Assembly: GCA_041671025.1 (NCBI GenBank)
Contig: JBAZCI010000013.1
Coordinates: 1-30,092 of the forward strand
DNA: 30,092 nt
Direction of reading: 5' to 3'
Source: JBAZCI01 sp041671025
Lineage (GTDB): Bacteria > Patescibacteriota > Patescibacteriia > UBA10025
This document shows, one piece after another, positions 1-9,087 of the stretch; position 1 is the stretch's first letter; each line of letters begins with the position of its first letter. The notes below the pieces were generated by a model. It did no database searches. It was not told the origin of the DNA and saw only the letters and a list, made by a program, of their open reading frames with translations. Position numbers and translations under genes: made by a program.

Positions 1-1
1 A

Positions 2-1024
2 AACGGTTACGGGCACGGTGCGGCGCTGGTGGCGGAGGCATGTCAGGCGGCGGGAGTACGCTGGTTTGGCGTAGCAAGTATCGAGGAGGCGCTTCAATTA
101 CGGCGTGCACAAATTTGGTCCCGAATAGTTGTCTTAAGCTATTGCAATCCCGCTCTGCTCGAACAGGCGATACAGAAAAATATTGCACTTGTTGTGTATG
201 ATCCGGACATGGTAAAGAAAATTTCGCAGATTGCGCAACGATTAAAAAAGAACGCACGCGTCCATTTGAAACTAGATACCGGGACCCATCGTCTCGGACT
301 CCCCGTTGATGATGCGCTTGAGTTAGCTCTGAACGTAGTACAGTATGCCCGTGTCGAGCTCGAGGGAGTCTTCACGCATTTTGCGGATGCAGAAAATCCA
401 CAACAATCCTTTACGAATAAACAGCTTTCTGTGTTTGAAGATTTTAAATCCCAATTGTTAAACAACAAGGTACGTATTCCGTATTTTCATGCTGCGTGTA
501 GCGCGGCAACAATTCTCAACGCTCGTTCACGCAGCGATATGGTGCGCGTCGGTATTTCATTATACGGACTTTGGTCAATTGAGCGACTTGGTGCGTCCGT
601 AAAAAAAAGGACTGCTGGTTTTAAGCTCAGGCCCGTCTTGTCGTGGCATACTGAAGTGATCCAGGTAAAGACGGTTGAAAAAGGAGGATATATCGGATAT
701 GGGCGTACGTTTCACGCCCGAAAAAAAATGAAAATTGCACTCATTCCGGTAGGATACTGGGAAGGGTATGATCGTAAACTTTCGCATATCGGACATGCTT
801 TGCTGCGTTCACGCCAAGCCCCAATTGTCGGGAGAATATGTATGAACCTGACGATGCTGGACGTTACACATCTTCCAACGGTAAAGGTAGGGGATAGGGT
901 CACTCTGATTGGTCGGCAGGGAACGCAGGAAGTAACGGCTGACATGCTTGCCAAATGGGCCAAAACAATTAATTATGAAATAGTAACGCGTATCAACCCA
1001 TTAATTCCACGAATACTTGTATGA
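2..1024 (+). CDS. alr: alanine racemase, 5' end cut by window edge
   Basis: PLP-dependent enzyme that interconverts L- and D-alanine for peptidoglycan. The reading frame is open from base 2 and begins NGYGHGAAL, which is the middle of the family motif VKANxYGHG. The PLP-binding lysine therefore lies just outside the window, and an in-frame GTG at 29 is not the real start. About 340 residues remain, close to full length. The second catalytic residue is visible as the tyrosine in GYIGYGRTF, followed by the family segment GRICMNLTMLDVT, where the usual Asp after Cys-Met is Asn. The stop overlaps the ddl ATG by four bases (ATGA), indicating coupling with D-Ala-D-Ala ligase. Identity is firm; only the N-terminus is missing. 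Confidence 0.95.
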   Translation, partial: NGYGHGAALVAEACQAAGVRWFGVASIEEALQLRRAQIWSRIVVLSYCNPALLEQAIQKNIALVVYDPDMVKKISQIAQRLKKNARVHLKLDTGTHRLGLPVDDALELALNVVQYARVELEGVFTHFADAENPQQSFTNKQLSVFEDFKSQLLNNKVRIPYFHAACSAATILNARSRSDMVRVGISLYGLWSIERLGASVKKRTAGFKLRPVLSWHTEVIQVKTVEKGGYIGYGRTFHARKKMKIALIPVGYWEGYDRKLSHIGHALLRSRQAPIVGRICMNLTMLDVTHLPTVKVGDRVTLIGRQGTQEVTADMLAKWAKTINYEIVTRINPLIPRILV

Positions 1025-2130
1025 GCAGGCGAATAAAAAAAATTTCCGTTGCAGTGCTATTCGGCGGTCGTTCAGGGGAACATGAGGTGTCCATAGTTTC
1101 AGCGCGCTCGGTTATAGCAAGTCTAGATCCGAAGAAATACCGAATTTATCCTATTGGGATCACTAAAGAGGGTGAGTGGGTGCTTACGTCGAGTGTAGAT
1201 GCATTTATCAAGCGCAAGGGCGGCGAGGTATGTACTTTAATGCCAGACCCGCGTCTTAAGGGTATTTCAACCCTACGGGGCAATAAACGGGCTATACGCA
1301 TCGATGTCGTATTTCCGGTCCTCCACGGCACATATGGAGAGGACGGCGCATTACAGGGCCTTTTGGAGCTTACAGGCATACCCTATGTGGGGCCTGGGGT
1401 ACTTGGGTCGTCTACGGGAATGGATAAGGATATTATGAAGAGGTTGTTCATGGTTGCCGGTCTTCCGGTAGTTCAATTTATCTCTTTTACCCGTGAAGAG
1501 TGGCAACGGACAAAAAAAGTAATCGTGAAGAAAATTAATCGGCTTAAGTACCCGGTGTTTGTAAAACCTGCTAATCTTGGATCATCGGTCGGTATTACAA
1601 AAATACACAGTGCGCGACAACTCTCACAGGCACTGGCACTTGCATTTTCATTCGACAGAAAGGTGGTCGTGGAACGCGGCATTGAGCGTGCCCGTGATAT
1701 TGAATGTGCCGTACTGGGCAATGATATGCCTCGCGCCTCACTTCCCGGGGAAATTATCTCTTCAAATGAATTTTATGACTATGATGCCAAGTACGTTGAC
1801 GGGCAATCCCAAGCGGTTATCCCACCAAAGATTTCTCAAGAATTGATAAAAAAAGTACAGCGGATGTCTTTACGCGCATTTCAGTCGCTAGATCTGATGG
1901 GAATGGCAAGGGTTGATTTTCTCCTGCAGGGACGGACACTCTATATCAACGAGTTGAATACAATTCCCGGATTTACCGCAATAAGCATGTATCCGAAACT
2001 TTGGGAGGCGAGCGGAGTGCCGTATCCCGCATTATTGGACAAGCTTATCAACTTTGCATTGTCGTACCATAAAAAAAAGAATGCACTGCGACGAACCTAC
2101 ACTCCCAAGCGCGCTTGGTATAGTGCGTAG
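1021..2130 (+). CDS. ddl: D-alanine--D-alanine ligase
   Basis: ATP-grasp ligase that joins two D-alanines for the peptidoglycan stem peptide, using the product of the upstream racemase. Visible family motifs are GGRSGEHEVSIVSA near the N-terminus (residues 14-28), the central stretch GPGVLGSSTGMDK, the ATP-binding segment KPANLGSSVGI, and the C-terminal metal/substrate motif NELNTIPGFTAISMYPKLW. At 369 residues it has the normal length for the family. It starts at the ATG that overlaps the alr stop and is followed after 10 bases by ftsQ, so the three genes look like one transcription unit, a reduced relative of the dcw arrangement murC/murB-ddl-ftsQ. Confidence 0.96.
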   Translation: MSRRIKKISVAVLFGGRSGEHEVSIVSARSVIASLDPKKYRIYPIGITKEGEWVLTSSVDAFIKRKGGEVCTLMPDPRLKGISTLRGNKRAIRIDVVFPVLHGTYGEDGALQGLLELTGIPYVGPGVLGSSTGMDKDIMKRLFMVAGLPVVQFISFTREEWQRTKKVIVKKINRLKYPVFVKPANLGSSVGITKIHSARQLSQALALAFSFDRKVVVERGIERARDIECAVLGNDMPRASLPGEIISSNEFYDYDAKYVDGQSQAVIPPKISQELIKKVQRMSLRAFQSLDLMGMARVDFLLQGRTLYINELNTIPGFTAISMYPKLWEASGVPYPALLDKLINFALSYHKKKNALRRTYTPKRAWYSA

Positions 2131-2140
2131 ACAGTAATGA

Positions 2141-2986
2141 ATGTCTTGCATGCGATGGTCAACTCGTGGAAAAATACATAGAAGAATCGGTGAAGAAAGG
2201 GAAAAGCTGCCTTCATATCCGAATCCGTTGTTCGGGAAGGAAACGTGGTTTGTTTGGGTACAAAAAAATCCGTTTATCAGTGTTTTGTTCGCAGTTGTCT
2301 GCGTACTTGGCGTTGTCTACTTTTTTTTCTATTCCCCGATATTTTTGATACAAAACATATCCGTACAGGGTGTCCACCAGGAGAGGATCGTTCAATTGGT
2401 AAAAGAACAAATGGAGAGAAGACGGTGGGGCATAGGTATCCAGAAAAACATGTTTACGTTCTCAAGTAGCATGCTTACTGAAACGATCGGACAGGTGTAC
2501 AGCTTAGAACAACTTAAAATTAATAAAAAGGTTCCACGGACATTGGAGGTAACATTGGCGGAACGGACGCCCGTTGCAGAACTTCATGTCGCTGATGTGC
2601 GACTTGCAGTTGACGGAAAAGGACTTGTGTCACAGGTACTGAACGGAGAAGAAACACTCCCGGTTATTCTTTTTCTCGACTCGCCTCAAAGAACCCCGCA
2701 AGTAGGGGAGAGTCTGATACCGGAATTTTCGATGCAATTTATTCTCGCCAAGCAGACAGAAATTAATTCGCGTATCGAAAAAACAATTGAACAATGGGTG
2801 CTCATAGAAGGTACACATCAGTTGCGCGCAAAGACATCGGAGGGATGGCAAATATATTTTGACTACGATAGAGATCTCCAACAGCAGTACGATAGTTTAA
2901 TTCGTTTATGGGACAGGCAATTTAAAGCTGATTCGCCGAACGAATACATCGATGTACGGTTGATTGAGCGGGTGTACTATAAGTAA
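2141..2986 (+). CDS. ftsQ: FtsQ/DivIB-type cell division protein
   Basis: Bitopic membrane protein of the divisome that links early and late division proteins. The 281-residue product has a basic cytoplasmic N-terminus, one membrane helix at about residues 44-65 (ISVLFAVVCVLGVVYFFFY), then a POTRA-like domain starting FLIQNISVQGVHQERIVQLV, followed by the FtsQ beta domain (LKINKKVPRTLEVTLAERTP is typical). Sequence identity across this family is low. The call rests on topology, the POTRA-like segment and the position directly after ddl, which is the standard place for ftsQ. Several ATGs cluster at the start; 2141 gives the full basic N-terminus and no Shine-Dalgarno decides between them. Confidence 0.85.
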   Translation: MSCMRWSTRGKIHRRIGEEREKLPSYPNPLFGKETWFVWVQKNPFISVLFAVVCVLGVVYFFFYSPIFLIQNISVQGVHQERIVQLVKEQMERRRWGIGIQKNMFTFSSSMLTETIGQVYSLEQLKINKKVPRTLEVTLAERTPVAELHVADVRLAVDGKGLVSQVLNGEETLPVILFLDSPQRTPQVGESLIPEFSMQFILAKQTEINSRIEKTIEQWVLIEGTHQLRAKTSEGWQIYFDYDRDLQQQYDSLIRLWDRQFKADSPNEYIDVRLIERVYYK

Positions 2987-2988
2987 GC

Positions 2989-3426
2989 ATGCTCTTACTC
3001 GTTCATACGGTAGCTGGTGCGGTGATCGGGACGTCAGTTGCGAACCCCATGGCTGGGTTTGCTATTGGCTTTGTCGGGCATCTGCTTCTTGATTGGATAC
3101 CGCATTGGAACTACGATATCCCTCGGAAAATGAGTATAGGGGAGTTTATACGATTTTGGCCTGATTGGGCTACATCACCGTTGATATATCTTTCGTTTAT
3201 CGCGTTAAACCCCTCAGAATGGATCAGTATAACCTCAGCAGTTATAGGAATGCTTTTGCCTGATCTCTTAACGCTCACACGCTATTCTCAAACGCTTGGC
3301 AAACTGTTTGGACGGTTTAGAACATTTCATGAAGCGATACAACGTGAAGTACGCTTTACCATGGGAATTGCGATACAAGCCGCTTTTATCTTTATTATCC
3401 TGGGAGTCTACATATATCTCTATTGA
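2989..3426 (+). CDS. small YdjM-like membrane protein
   Basis: A 145-residue hydrophobic protein two bases after the ftsQ stop, so probably in the same transcript. It has three to four membrane segments and a conserved-looking His/Asp pattern: His6 in the first helix, then H31-L-L-L-D35-W-I-P-H39, and later LLPDLLTL and FHEAI. The HxxxD pattern in membrane helices resembles the YdjM family of putative inner-membrane metal-dependent hydrolases (PF04307). I assign the family tentatively and no substrate. The last gene of the alr-ddl-ftsQ unit; it converges on the murein hydrolase gene on the other strand. Confidence 0.6.
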   Translation: MLLLVHTVAGAVIGTSVANPMAGFAIGFVGHLLLDWIPHWNYDIPRKMSIGEFIRFWPDWATSPLIYLSFIALNPSEWISITSAVIGMLLPDLLTLTRYSQTLGKLFGRFRTFHEAIQREVRFTMGIAIQAAFIFIILGVYIYLY

Positions 3427-3485
3427 GCGTCGTCTAAGATATATTGTGCGACACATAAGTTTTGATTAATAAACATAGCTCAACA

Positions 3486-3510
3486 CTCCCCCGTAGCCAT
3501 TTTACGGGAG
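3486..3510. terminator. possible bidirectional hairpin between convergent genes
   Basis: CCCGTA at 3490-3495 pairs with TACGGG at 3503-3508 around a seven-base loop, with a further imperfect CTC/GAG extension. It sits between two converging gene ends (3426 and 3535), where a shared terminator is expected. There is no good T-run on either side, so this is weak. Confidence 0.3.
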
Positions 3511-3534
3511 GCGTTTGTAGTACGACCAAGTTTT

Positions 3535-4800
3535 CTACGGCAAGTAATCCAGCGGATTTACCGGTATGCCTTTTGACCGTACTTCAAAGTGCAGGTGCGG
3601 TCCCGTGGTAAGTTGTCCGGCTCCCGGGGTGCCCGGCATTCCCCCGCTAAGGCCGATCTGGTCGCCTCGCCGTACAAATTGATCTTCATTTACATCAATG
3701 CGACTCACATGTCCAAAGACAGTTGAAATTTCGTCGTTGTGGATGATCATAATAAAGCTGTACCCCATGCCAGCATTTTTTGCACGAGAAATGTAGCCAT
3801 CTGCGGGTGCATACAGCGTTGTACCCTGGCTTACGCGTATATCAATCGCCGGGTGCTCAAAATATCGCCTGAATATGTATGACGGGTCGTGAAAGTATGC
3901 ACTGATGCCCTTGTTGGATTTCACGGGCCACGACAGGACTGCAGAACTATCCAGAAGGGGTGTTCCCTCATCCTGGAGTTTTTCACGAGCTGAGCGCTCG
4001 ATGGAAGAAATTTCCGCGTCTACCTGTTTTTGTTCTAACTGCGCCTCGGAAAGCAGATCTTCAAAAACTCCTTGACTATCCTTTGTTGTGGCGAGAAGAT
4101 CATTTTTGTATGACTGCTGGTCAGCCAAATCACGAGTAGACTGTATCAGACGTTCTTGCAAACGGGTAAGATCCTGTTTTTTTGATTCCTGAGCTTCTTT
4201 GTCGGTTTCTAATGATTCTTTCGCCTTTTTTAAGGTGACTGCGTTCTCGCCTATTTCCTGCTGGATGTCAATGGAGTACTGTACGCGGTCAAAAAAATCA
4301 GAGAGAGACCCATCTGTGAGCAGCATCGAAAGTACATTCTGGTTATCGTATTCGTTCAGCAGTCGTATATAATCAGCGAGGTGTTCTTGAAGTACGCCTA
4401 ACTGTTGCTTCCTCTCTTCAATATCGATGATAATTTTTTGGATCTCCAGATTCAGCTGGTCTACTTCTACCTGTATTCGCTCCGCATCCGCTTTGCCCTG
4501 TGTTATCTGCGTATCAATGAGGTCAATTTGTCCCTCCAGATTTAGCGCCTCATTTTGTTTGACTTTAATACTGTCCTCAAACTGTTGTATCTGCTGATCA
4601 AGCTCCTGAAGTTTCAGTTTTTTCTCCTCAATTTGTTTATTGAGTTCCTCATACTCCGCTTGAGATTGTGATGTTTCATCAGTTGCTGCAAATGCTCTAA
4701 AAACCGTTGAAAAACAAAAAACGTAGGCAAAGAGAATGCCCGCAGATACTGCATACATCGCTAGTTTTTGTTTATATGTTCTCGTCGGTATGCTCTTCAT
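3535..4800 (-). CDS. EnvC/LytM-like murein hydrolase (M23) with coiled coil
   Basis: Secreted or membrane-anchored zinc endopeptidase, or activator, acting on peptidoglycan cross-links, probably in septum splitting. Domain order in 421 residues: basic N-terminus and hydrophobic signal segment ending about residue 39; a long Glu/Gln/Lys-rich coiled coil (about 45-280); and a C-terminal M23 domain (about 315-421). The active-site set is intact: H316 and D320 in HPAIDIR, H364 in FGHVSRI, and H402/H404 in GPHLHFEVR. I chose the ATG at 4800 rather than the open extension to 4833 because a promoter (4816-4844) overlaps that extension. No Shine-Dalgarno precedes the start. Could be an active enzyme or, like EnvC, an activator; the complete zinc site favours an active enzyme. 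Confidence 0.9.
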   Translation of the reverse strand: MKSIPTRTYKQKLAMYAVSAGILFAYVFCFSTVFRAFAATDETSQSQAEYEELNKQIEEKKLKLQELDQQIQQFEDSIKVKQNEALNLEGQIDLIDTQITQGKADAERIQVEVDQLNLEIQKIIIDIEERKQQLGVLQEHLADYIRLLNEYDNQNVLSMLLTDGSLSDFFDRVQYSIDIQQEIGENAVTLKKAKESLETDKEAQESKKQDLTRLQERLIQSTRDLADQQSYKNDLLATTKDSQGVFEDLLSEAQLEQKQVDAEISSIERSAREKLQDEGTPLLDSSAVLSWPVKSNKGISAYFHDPSYIFRRYFEHPAIDIRVSQGTTLYAPADGYISRAKNAGMGYSFIMIIHNDEISTVFGHVSRIDVNEDQFVRRGDQIGLSGGMPGTPGAGQLTTGPHLHFEVRSKGIPVNPLDYLP

Positions 4801-4815
4801 GTGCTTTTCGGTTAA

Positions 4816-4844
4816 AGTATAGCACAATGACACCTTTTTTTCAA
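4816..4844 (-). promoter_or_regulatory. sigma70-type promoter for the M23 gene
   Basis: On the minus strand TTGAAA (4839-4844) and TATACT (4816-4821) are separated by exactly 17 bases, in the 60-base gap between gltX and the hydrolase gene. The predicted transcript would start around 4809, leaving a leader of only about ten bases before the ATG at 4800. Confidence 0.65.
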
Positions 4845-4860
4845 GTTGTCAAGCCCATAC

Positions 4861-6345
4861 TTATTCTGCAAGCTTTGTTTGAGCGAGGCCGATACGACGC
4901 AAAACTTCATCCTTGCCAATGATTTCCATGATATCGAACACATCCGGGCTTACTTTCTTTCCTGATAATGCGACACGAAGCGGCCACAGCGCCTGGGCCG
5001 TCGAATATGAAGTGGTTGTAACATGCGTCATTACTTTTTCCTTGATGCTTACCCGTTCAAATTCTTTTGTATCAAGCGTGCTTAGGTAGTTATGCAGATT
5101 ATTTAAAACAGCCAAGACGGCGTCAAGCATCATTTTTTTTGGTAACAGAATTTCTGCGACATATTCCGTGTCAAACGCGAAGGCGAATGATCCCCACGCA
5201 TTGATTTCATCAAAGGTAAACATCCGATCACGAATCGCGGCAAGTACTTTTTTACGCTGACTCATTTTTTCATTCCCCTGCCAAGCTGCCGGGAAAAAAC
5301 GTCGCGACGACTCTTCGAGAGATTCAATTGAAGCCTTGCGCATGTGCACCCCGTTCATCCAGCGAAGCTTTTCCGCATCAAAGATGGCTGGTGCGTTATT
5401 TACTCTCTCAATCGAAAACTCCCTGATCATTTCTTCAAGCGTAAAAAATTCTTTATCGCCTCCGGGATTCCATCCAAGAAGTGCAATATAATTGATAACC
5501 GCTTCCGGTAAATACCCATTTTTAATATATGATGATGCCGGCTCGGCGCCGTGCCGTTTAGACAATTTTGAACGGTCGGGGCCCATGATCATGGGAAGAT
5601 GGCCGTACTGTGGCGGTTTCCATCCAAATGCGTTAAAGAGTATGAGATGCTTTGGCGTTGACGGAAGCCATTCCTCCGCACGGAAGACGTGCGTAATTTC
5701 CATGAGGTGATCGTCAATGACATTGGCAAGATGATATGTCGGATAGCCGTCAGATTTTAGCAGCACTTGATCGTCAATTGTATTGTTTTGTATGGTGACC
5801 TCTTCCCGAATACTGTCTATAAATGAGGTACTCCCCTCCTCCGGCACAGCAAGGCGAATCACGTACTGTTCAGCCTGTTCCAATTTTTGTGCTATATCGT
5901 CTTTTGAGAGCGTCCTGCAGAGGCGATCATATCTTGGCGCTTCCTTTCGCCGCATCTGATCTTCACGGAGTCGCTCTAGACGTTCCGATGAACAAAAACA
6001 GTAATACGCCGCGCCCGTAGCAATCAGCTCATCCACGTGCTTCTTGTAGAGATTGAGGCGATGTGACTGTATGTATGGTCCATGCTCGCCTTTTTCAGCA
6101 AGTGCCCCCTTCTCGTCGAATTGTGGTCCCTCATCACATATCAATCCGTATGCCTCCAGGGTAGTGAGGATGTTCTCTACCGACTCGGGCACAAAACGAG
6201 CCTTGTCCGTATCTTCAAGTCTAAGCAAAAAAGTGCCCTGTTTATTCTTGGCAAAGGCATAATTAAACAGTGCAGTTCTTAAACCGCCAATATGCAGAAG
6301 ACCGGTTGGTGACGGAGCGAAACGGACTCGTACGCGGTCGCTCAT
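4861..6345 (-). CDS. gltX: glutamyl-tRNA synthetase
   Basis: Class I aminoacyl-tRNA synthetase that charges tRNA-Glu (and possibly tRNA-Gln, as in bacteria that use the GatCAB route). The class I signature is FAPSPTGLLHIGGLRTALFN at residues 9-28 and the KMSKS-type loop is DRSKLSKRHGA. The 494-residue length fits. The frame is open upstream to 6420, but the ATG at 6345 gives the canonical N-terminus MSDRVRVRFAPSPTG and overlaps the permease stop by four bases, so that start is secure. It is co-transcribed behind the amino-acid permease. Confidence 0.97.
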   Translation of the reverse strand: MSDRVRVRFAPSPTGLLHIGGLRTALFNYAFAKNKQGTFLLRLEDTDKARFVPESVENILTTLEAYGLICDEGPQFDEKGALAEKGEHGPYIQSHRLNLYKKHVDELIATGAAYYCFCSSERLERLREDQMRRKEAPRYDRLCRTLSKDDIAQKLEQAEQYVIRLAVPEEGSTSFIDSIREEVTIQNNTIDDQVLLKSDGYPTYHLANVIDDHLMEITHVFRAEEWLPSTPKHLILFNAFGWKPPQYGHLPMIMGPDRSKLSKRHGAEPASSYIKNGYLPEAVINYIALLGWNPGGDKEFFTLEEMIREFSIERVNNAPAIFDAEKLRWMNGVHMRKASIESLEESSRRFFPAAWQGNEKMSQRKKVLAAIRDRMFTFDEINAWGSFAFAFDTEYVAEILLPKKMMLDAVLAVLNNLHNYLSTLDTKEFERVSIKEKVMTHVTTTSYSTAQALWPLRVALSGKKVSPDVFDIMEIIGKDEVLRRIGLAQTKLAE

Positions 6346-7448
6346 AAAATGGTATGAAAAAAATAATAGAATTCTAGCATCACACCGGCAACAAAGAGCC
6401 CTCCTATGCCGTATGCCCATATTCTACCACGATTTGGCGATGATTTCGAATAGGCCATAAGCAAAAGTACACCTTCGATTCCTAAAGCGATAGCGCCGAC
6501 AAAACTAATAACCCTGATGAATTGGTCAAATCCTGCGGCGTACAACGTAAGAGGTACCGTTACGGTCAGAAAAAATGCCAAAAGTGCTGGAATCCCGTAA
6601 TCGTAGGCAAAGATGCTCCGAAGGGTCAGACCGAGAGAAATATACGAGGTAAACATCGCGAATAACCCGAAGCATAATCCGACGGTAAATATCCCCTTAC
6701 CAAGAATAGCCGGTAATCCGGTGAGTGCATCCGTCGTTGTTCCGCTGCCGCTTACTCCCAGAATGAGAATCGTAAAAAGTGCATACAACACACCCGAAAG
6801 AATAAAAGAAATTCGAAGCGTCCGTAAAAAACTTTTTCCGACAATTTCCCTGATTTCCGGAACAATTGAGGCGCCCCAAAAAGAAAATAATATTATTCCA
6901 TACGGCAAAAAAAATGAATCCCAACTTCCGTCGGTGCGTAGATGCTCGGTGTGTATATACCCCCATGATGACGCAAAAAAGATTCCAATGAGAATAAAGA
7001 GAAGGGCGACCAGCACAAGCTCCATGCGTGCGACGGACCGTTTGCCAAAAAAAATAATACACGATCCGGCAATAAAAAAAATCAGTGTCCCGATCGGCGC
7101 GCGCAGATTAAGTAGGGACGCAAGAAATCCTCCGCCGACTATAATGTATGCGAGCAATGAACCGTAAAATCCGATGACGCTGGTGACGAGTGTTACCCAT
7201 TTTATTTTACCGCCCAACCAATATGACATATATCCCGGAAACCGATGTTTACCGGGAGTACGTAGAATAATTTCTCCGTACATTTTATGGATAAGATACA
7301 CTGCACACCCGAGCACGATCATATACCCGAGGGTGAGTAGTATGCCCGCCTGAGATGCGACGTACGGCAGACCAAACATGCCGACTCCGATCATTGTCCC
7401 TGTGAGCAGTGCTATCCCTAACAGTGTATTAAGCGTATTTTTTTTCAT
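6342..7448 (-). CDS. amino-acid permease, Trp/Tyr permease-like
   Basis: Polytopic membrane transporter of 368 residues with about eleven hydrophobic helices. The first helix carries the signature GIALLTGTMIGVGMFGLPY, typical of the amino acid/polyamine/organocation superfamily and close to the aromatic amino-acid permeases (TyrP/Mtr, PF03222). The substrate cannot be read from sequence; import of amino acids would suit an auxotrophic organism. I start at the ATG at 7448; a TTG two codons earlier is possible. The 3' end overlaps gltX (ATGA), so uptake and tRNA charging genes share a transcript. An extended -10 promoter lies just upstream. Confidence 0.85.
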   Translation of the reverse strand: MKKNTLNTLLGIALLTGTMIGVGMFGLPYVASQAGILLTLGYMIVLGCAVYLIHKMYGEIILRTPGKHRFPGYMSYWLGGKIKWVTLVTSVIGFYGSLLAYIIVGGGFLASLLNLRAPIGTLIFFIAGSCIIFFGKRSVARMELVLVALLFILIGIFFASSWGYIHTEHLRTDGSWDSFFLPYGIILFSFWGASIVPEIREIVGKSFLRTLRISFILSGVLYALFTILILGVSGSGTTTDALTGLPAILGKGIFTVGLCFGLFAMFTSYISLGLTLRSIFAYDYGIPALLAFFLTVTVPLTLYAAGFDQFIRVISFVGAIALGIEGVLLLMAYSKSSPNRGRIWAYGIGGLFVAGVMLEFYYFFHTIL

Positions 7449-7475
7449 CGTCAAAAAACTGTGGATATTACGAGT

Positions 7476-7484
7476 AGTATACCA
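7476..7484 (-). promoter_or_regulatory. extended -10 promoter for permease-gltX
   Basis: Minus-strand TGG-TATACT, with TATACT at 7476-7481 and the extended TGn at 7482-7484, lies in the 69-base gap between dinB and the permease. No good -35 is visible at 16-18 bases, which is acceptable for an extended -10. The -10 box ends 27 bases before the ATG. Confidence 0.5.
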
Positions 7485-7517
7485 CGCTTTATCGACTCAA
7501 AAACAGGGTTTACGCGC

Positions 7518-8804
7518 CTATTCTAAGGGCTCCAGTGAAATTTCCGTCAACGGAGGTCCGTGATGAAGGGCATCTGCAGCATCGTCCAGCGGTACATTAA
7601 CGCTTTTCCTGAAGCCAATACGATCCGGAGCGTGGTATCTGTCCAATCCAAGTAACACGCCCCGTATAATTGTTTCCTCTCCGAAACGATTATTGACCTG
7701 ATCGAGAGCTTCAGCAAGTCGTGCAGAAGACGGTTGGGACCACAGGCTTATTTGGCGGGACACCGGTTCAAGATTAAAAACACCTACGGCGATACACGTC
7801 GGCATGTCTTTATGATTCCCATATGCCATCAATTTCCACGCGTGTGAAAAGATATCCTCACTTTTTTGAATAGGTGAGCCTATCTTTATACTGCCGCCTC
7901 GTGAACCTTGTTCATCCGTGTTCATGTATGCAAAAATACCGCGAGCCTCCATCTGTAATGCGCGAAGCTTTCTTCCTGTACGCTCGGTCAGTCGCATCGT
8001 CAATGCTCGGTGAAATCGGAAATCATGTGTTCGCTTACGAAGTACGTGTGAATGGCCGATAGATTTGGGACGCTTTTCATGCTCCCGCAAAGGGTCGAAC
8101 GATGTCTCAATACCGTTGACGTTTGCCCACAGCTCGTAACCTTTAATTCCCATTGCGCGCATCAGGGGGTATGGGGAGTACTGAGCGAGCTGCGCCAAGG
8201 TATGTATACCTAGCGCTTTCAGATGATTCGCTGTAGCATTCGCAATCCCCCACGCTTCAGTGAGCTCTCTGTTATACAGGTGCGCTGGTAATGTCGCAGA
8301 GTCTAATACAATACTCCCTCCCTTTGGACAGGTGTCCGAGCCAAATTTTGCCAGCCACCGGGTCGGTGCGATACCCATTGAACAGTTGAGCCACTCCCCT
8401 GCTTCGCGGAGAATATCCTTCTTGATACGCATGCCAATTCGACGAGCTTCTTCAAATGAATGCGCGTATCCTGTTAAGTTTACGAATGCCTCGTCAATTG
8501 AGTACGGTTCAATTTCTTCCGAATATCTTCGCAAAATTGCAAATATTTTTTGTGTCGTAGAACGGTACTTCGGCGGATCCACTTCGATGAGTACAATTTT
8601 GGGATATATGAAACGCGCTTCGTCAGCCCGGCAGCCGGTTTTTATGCCCAGTGCTTTTGCCTCTTTTGACGAGGCGAGTATGCATCCGTGCGGCGTCATG
8701 GTTGCAACAACACCGACAGGTTTACCGCGCAATGACGGGTTTGCCTGCTGTTCGACAGAGGCAAAGTATGAGTTCATATCAAGATGCAAAATGATTCGCT
8801 GCAT
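7518..8804 (-). CDS. dinB: Y-family DNA polymerase (DinB/Pol IV-like)
   Basis: Error-prone translesion polymerase of 428 residues. Motifs: LHLDMNSYFASVEQQ (metal-binding Asp and steric gate region) at the N-terminus, YSIDEAFVNLTG (catalytic SxDE), GIAPTRWLAKFGSDTCPKGG, a thumb with helix-hairpin-helix (TLAQLAQYSPYPLMRAMGIK) and a little-finger domain. Near the C-terminus RQISLW followed by LAEALDQVNNRFGEETI resembles the QLxLF clamp-binding peptide and tail of UmuC-type polymerases. The ATG at 8804 gives the canonical start MQRIILHLDMN and follows the upstream small gene by one base, so the two are translationally coupled. Catalytic residues look intact. Confidence 0.93.
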   Translation of the reverse strand: MQRIILHLDMNSYFASVEQQANPSLRGKPVGVVATMTPHGCILASSKEAKALGIKTGCRADEARFIYPKIVLIEVDPPKYRSTTQKIFAILRRYSEEIEPYSIDEAFVNLTGYAHSFEEARRIGMRIKKDILREAGEWLNCSMGIAPTRWLAKFGSDTCPKGGSIVLDSATLPAHLYNRELTEAWGIANATANHLKALGIHTLAQLAQYSPYPLMRAMGIKGYELWANVNGIETSFDPLREHEKRPKSIGHSHVLRKRTHDFRFHRALTMRLTERTGRKLRALQMEARGIFAYMNTDEQGSRGGSIKIGSPIQKSEDIFSHAWKLMAYGNHKDMPTCIAVGVFNLEPVSRQISLWSQPSSARLAEALDQVNNRFGEETIIRGVLLGLDRYHAPDRIGFRKSVNVPLDDAADALHHGPPLTEISLEPLE

Positions 8805-8805
8805 A

Positions 8806-9075
8806 TCAGCCTTCCATTTGGACTTCGTTGATGGTCCAGGTAAGCTTTTCCGGGTCATACGTCAGCCCGTAGGTGTTCGCTTCATCAGAAACGGCAAAAC
8901 ACCAGACATACCGTGTTCCGACATATTTTCGATACACTAAATTAACTTTTGAAACTTCGTACCTTTTTCCGTTCCATAAAAAAGCTACCGGCCGAACAAT
9001 TGTTGTTTTTTCATGCGGATTAAAATCAACAAATACGCGGACAGATTCAGCTGAAGTGTTGTAAAGAATAGTCAT
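8806..9075 (-). CDS. small conserved-type protein upstream of dinB
   Basis: An 89-residue soluble protein with no signal or membrane segment. The core pattern is PVAFLWNGKRYEV, then LVYRKYVGTRYVWCFAV and LTYDPEKLTWTINEV, suggesting a small beta-rich fold with many aromatics. It looks similar in style to the short DUF6504-like proteins encoded beside Y-family polymerases in other bacteria, but I cannot verify the family. It ends one base before dinB and shares its promoter, so a role as an accessory to the translesion polymerase is a reasonable inference from context. The ATG at 9075 has no Shine-Dalgarno. Confidence 0.7.
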   Translation of the reverse strand: MTILYNTSAESVRVFVDFNPHEKTTIVRPVAFLWNGKRYEVSKVNLVYRKYVGTRYVWCFAVSDEANTYGLTYDPEKLTWTINEVQMEG

Positions 9076-9087
9076 TGATTATTGACG

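Noticed and set aside
6613..7167. 184-codon plus-strand open frame.
   Set aside because: It is the antisense shadow of the permease gene; composition is not protein-like and there is no start signal.
8260..8940. 226-codon plus-strand open frame.
   Set aside because: Antisense to dinB and its upstream partner, whose motifs are unmistakable.
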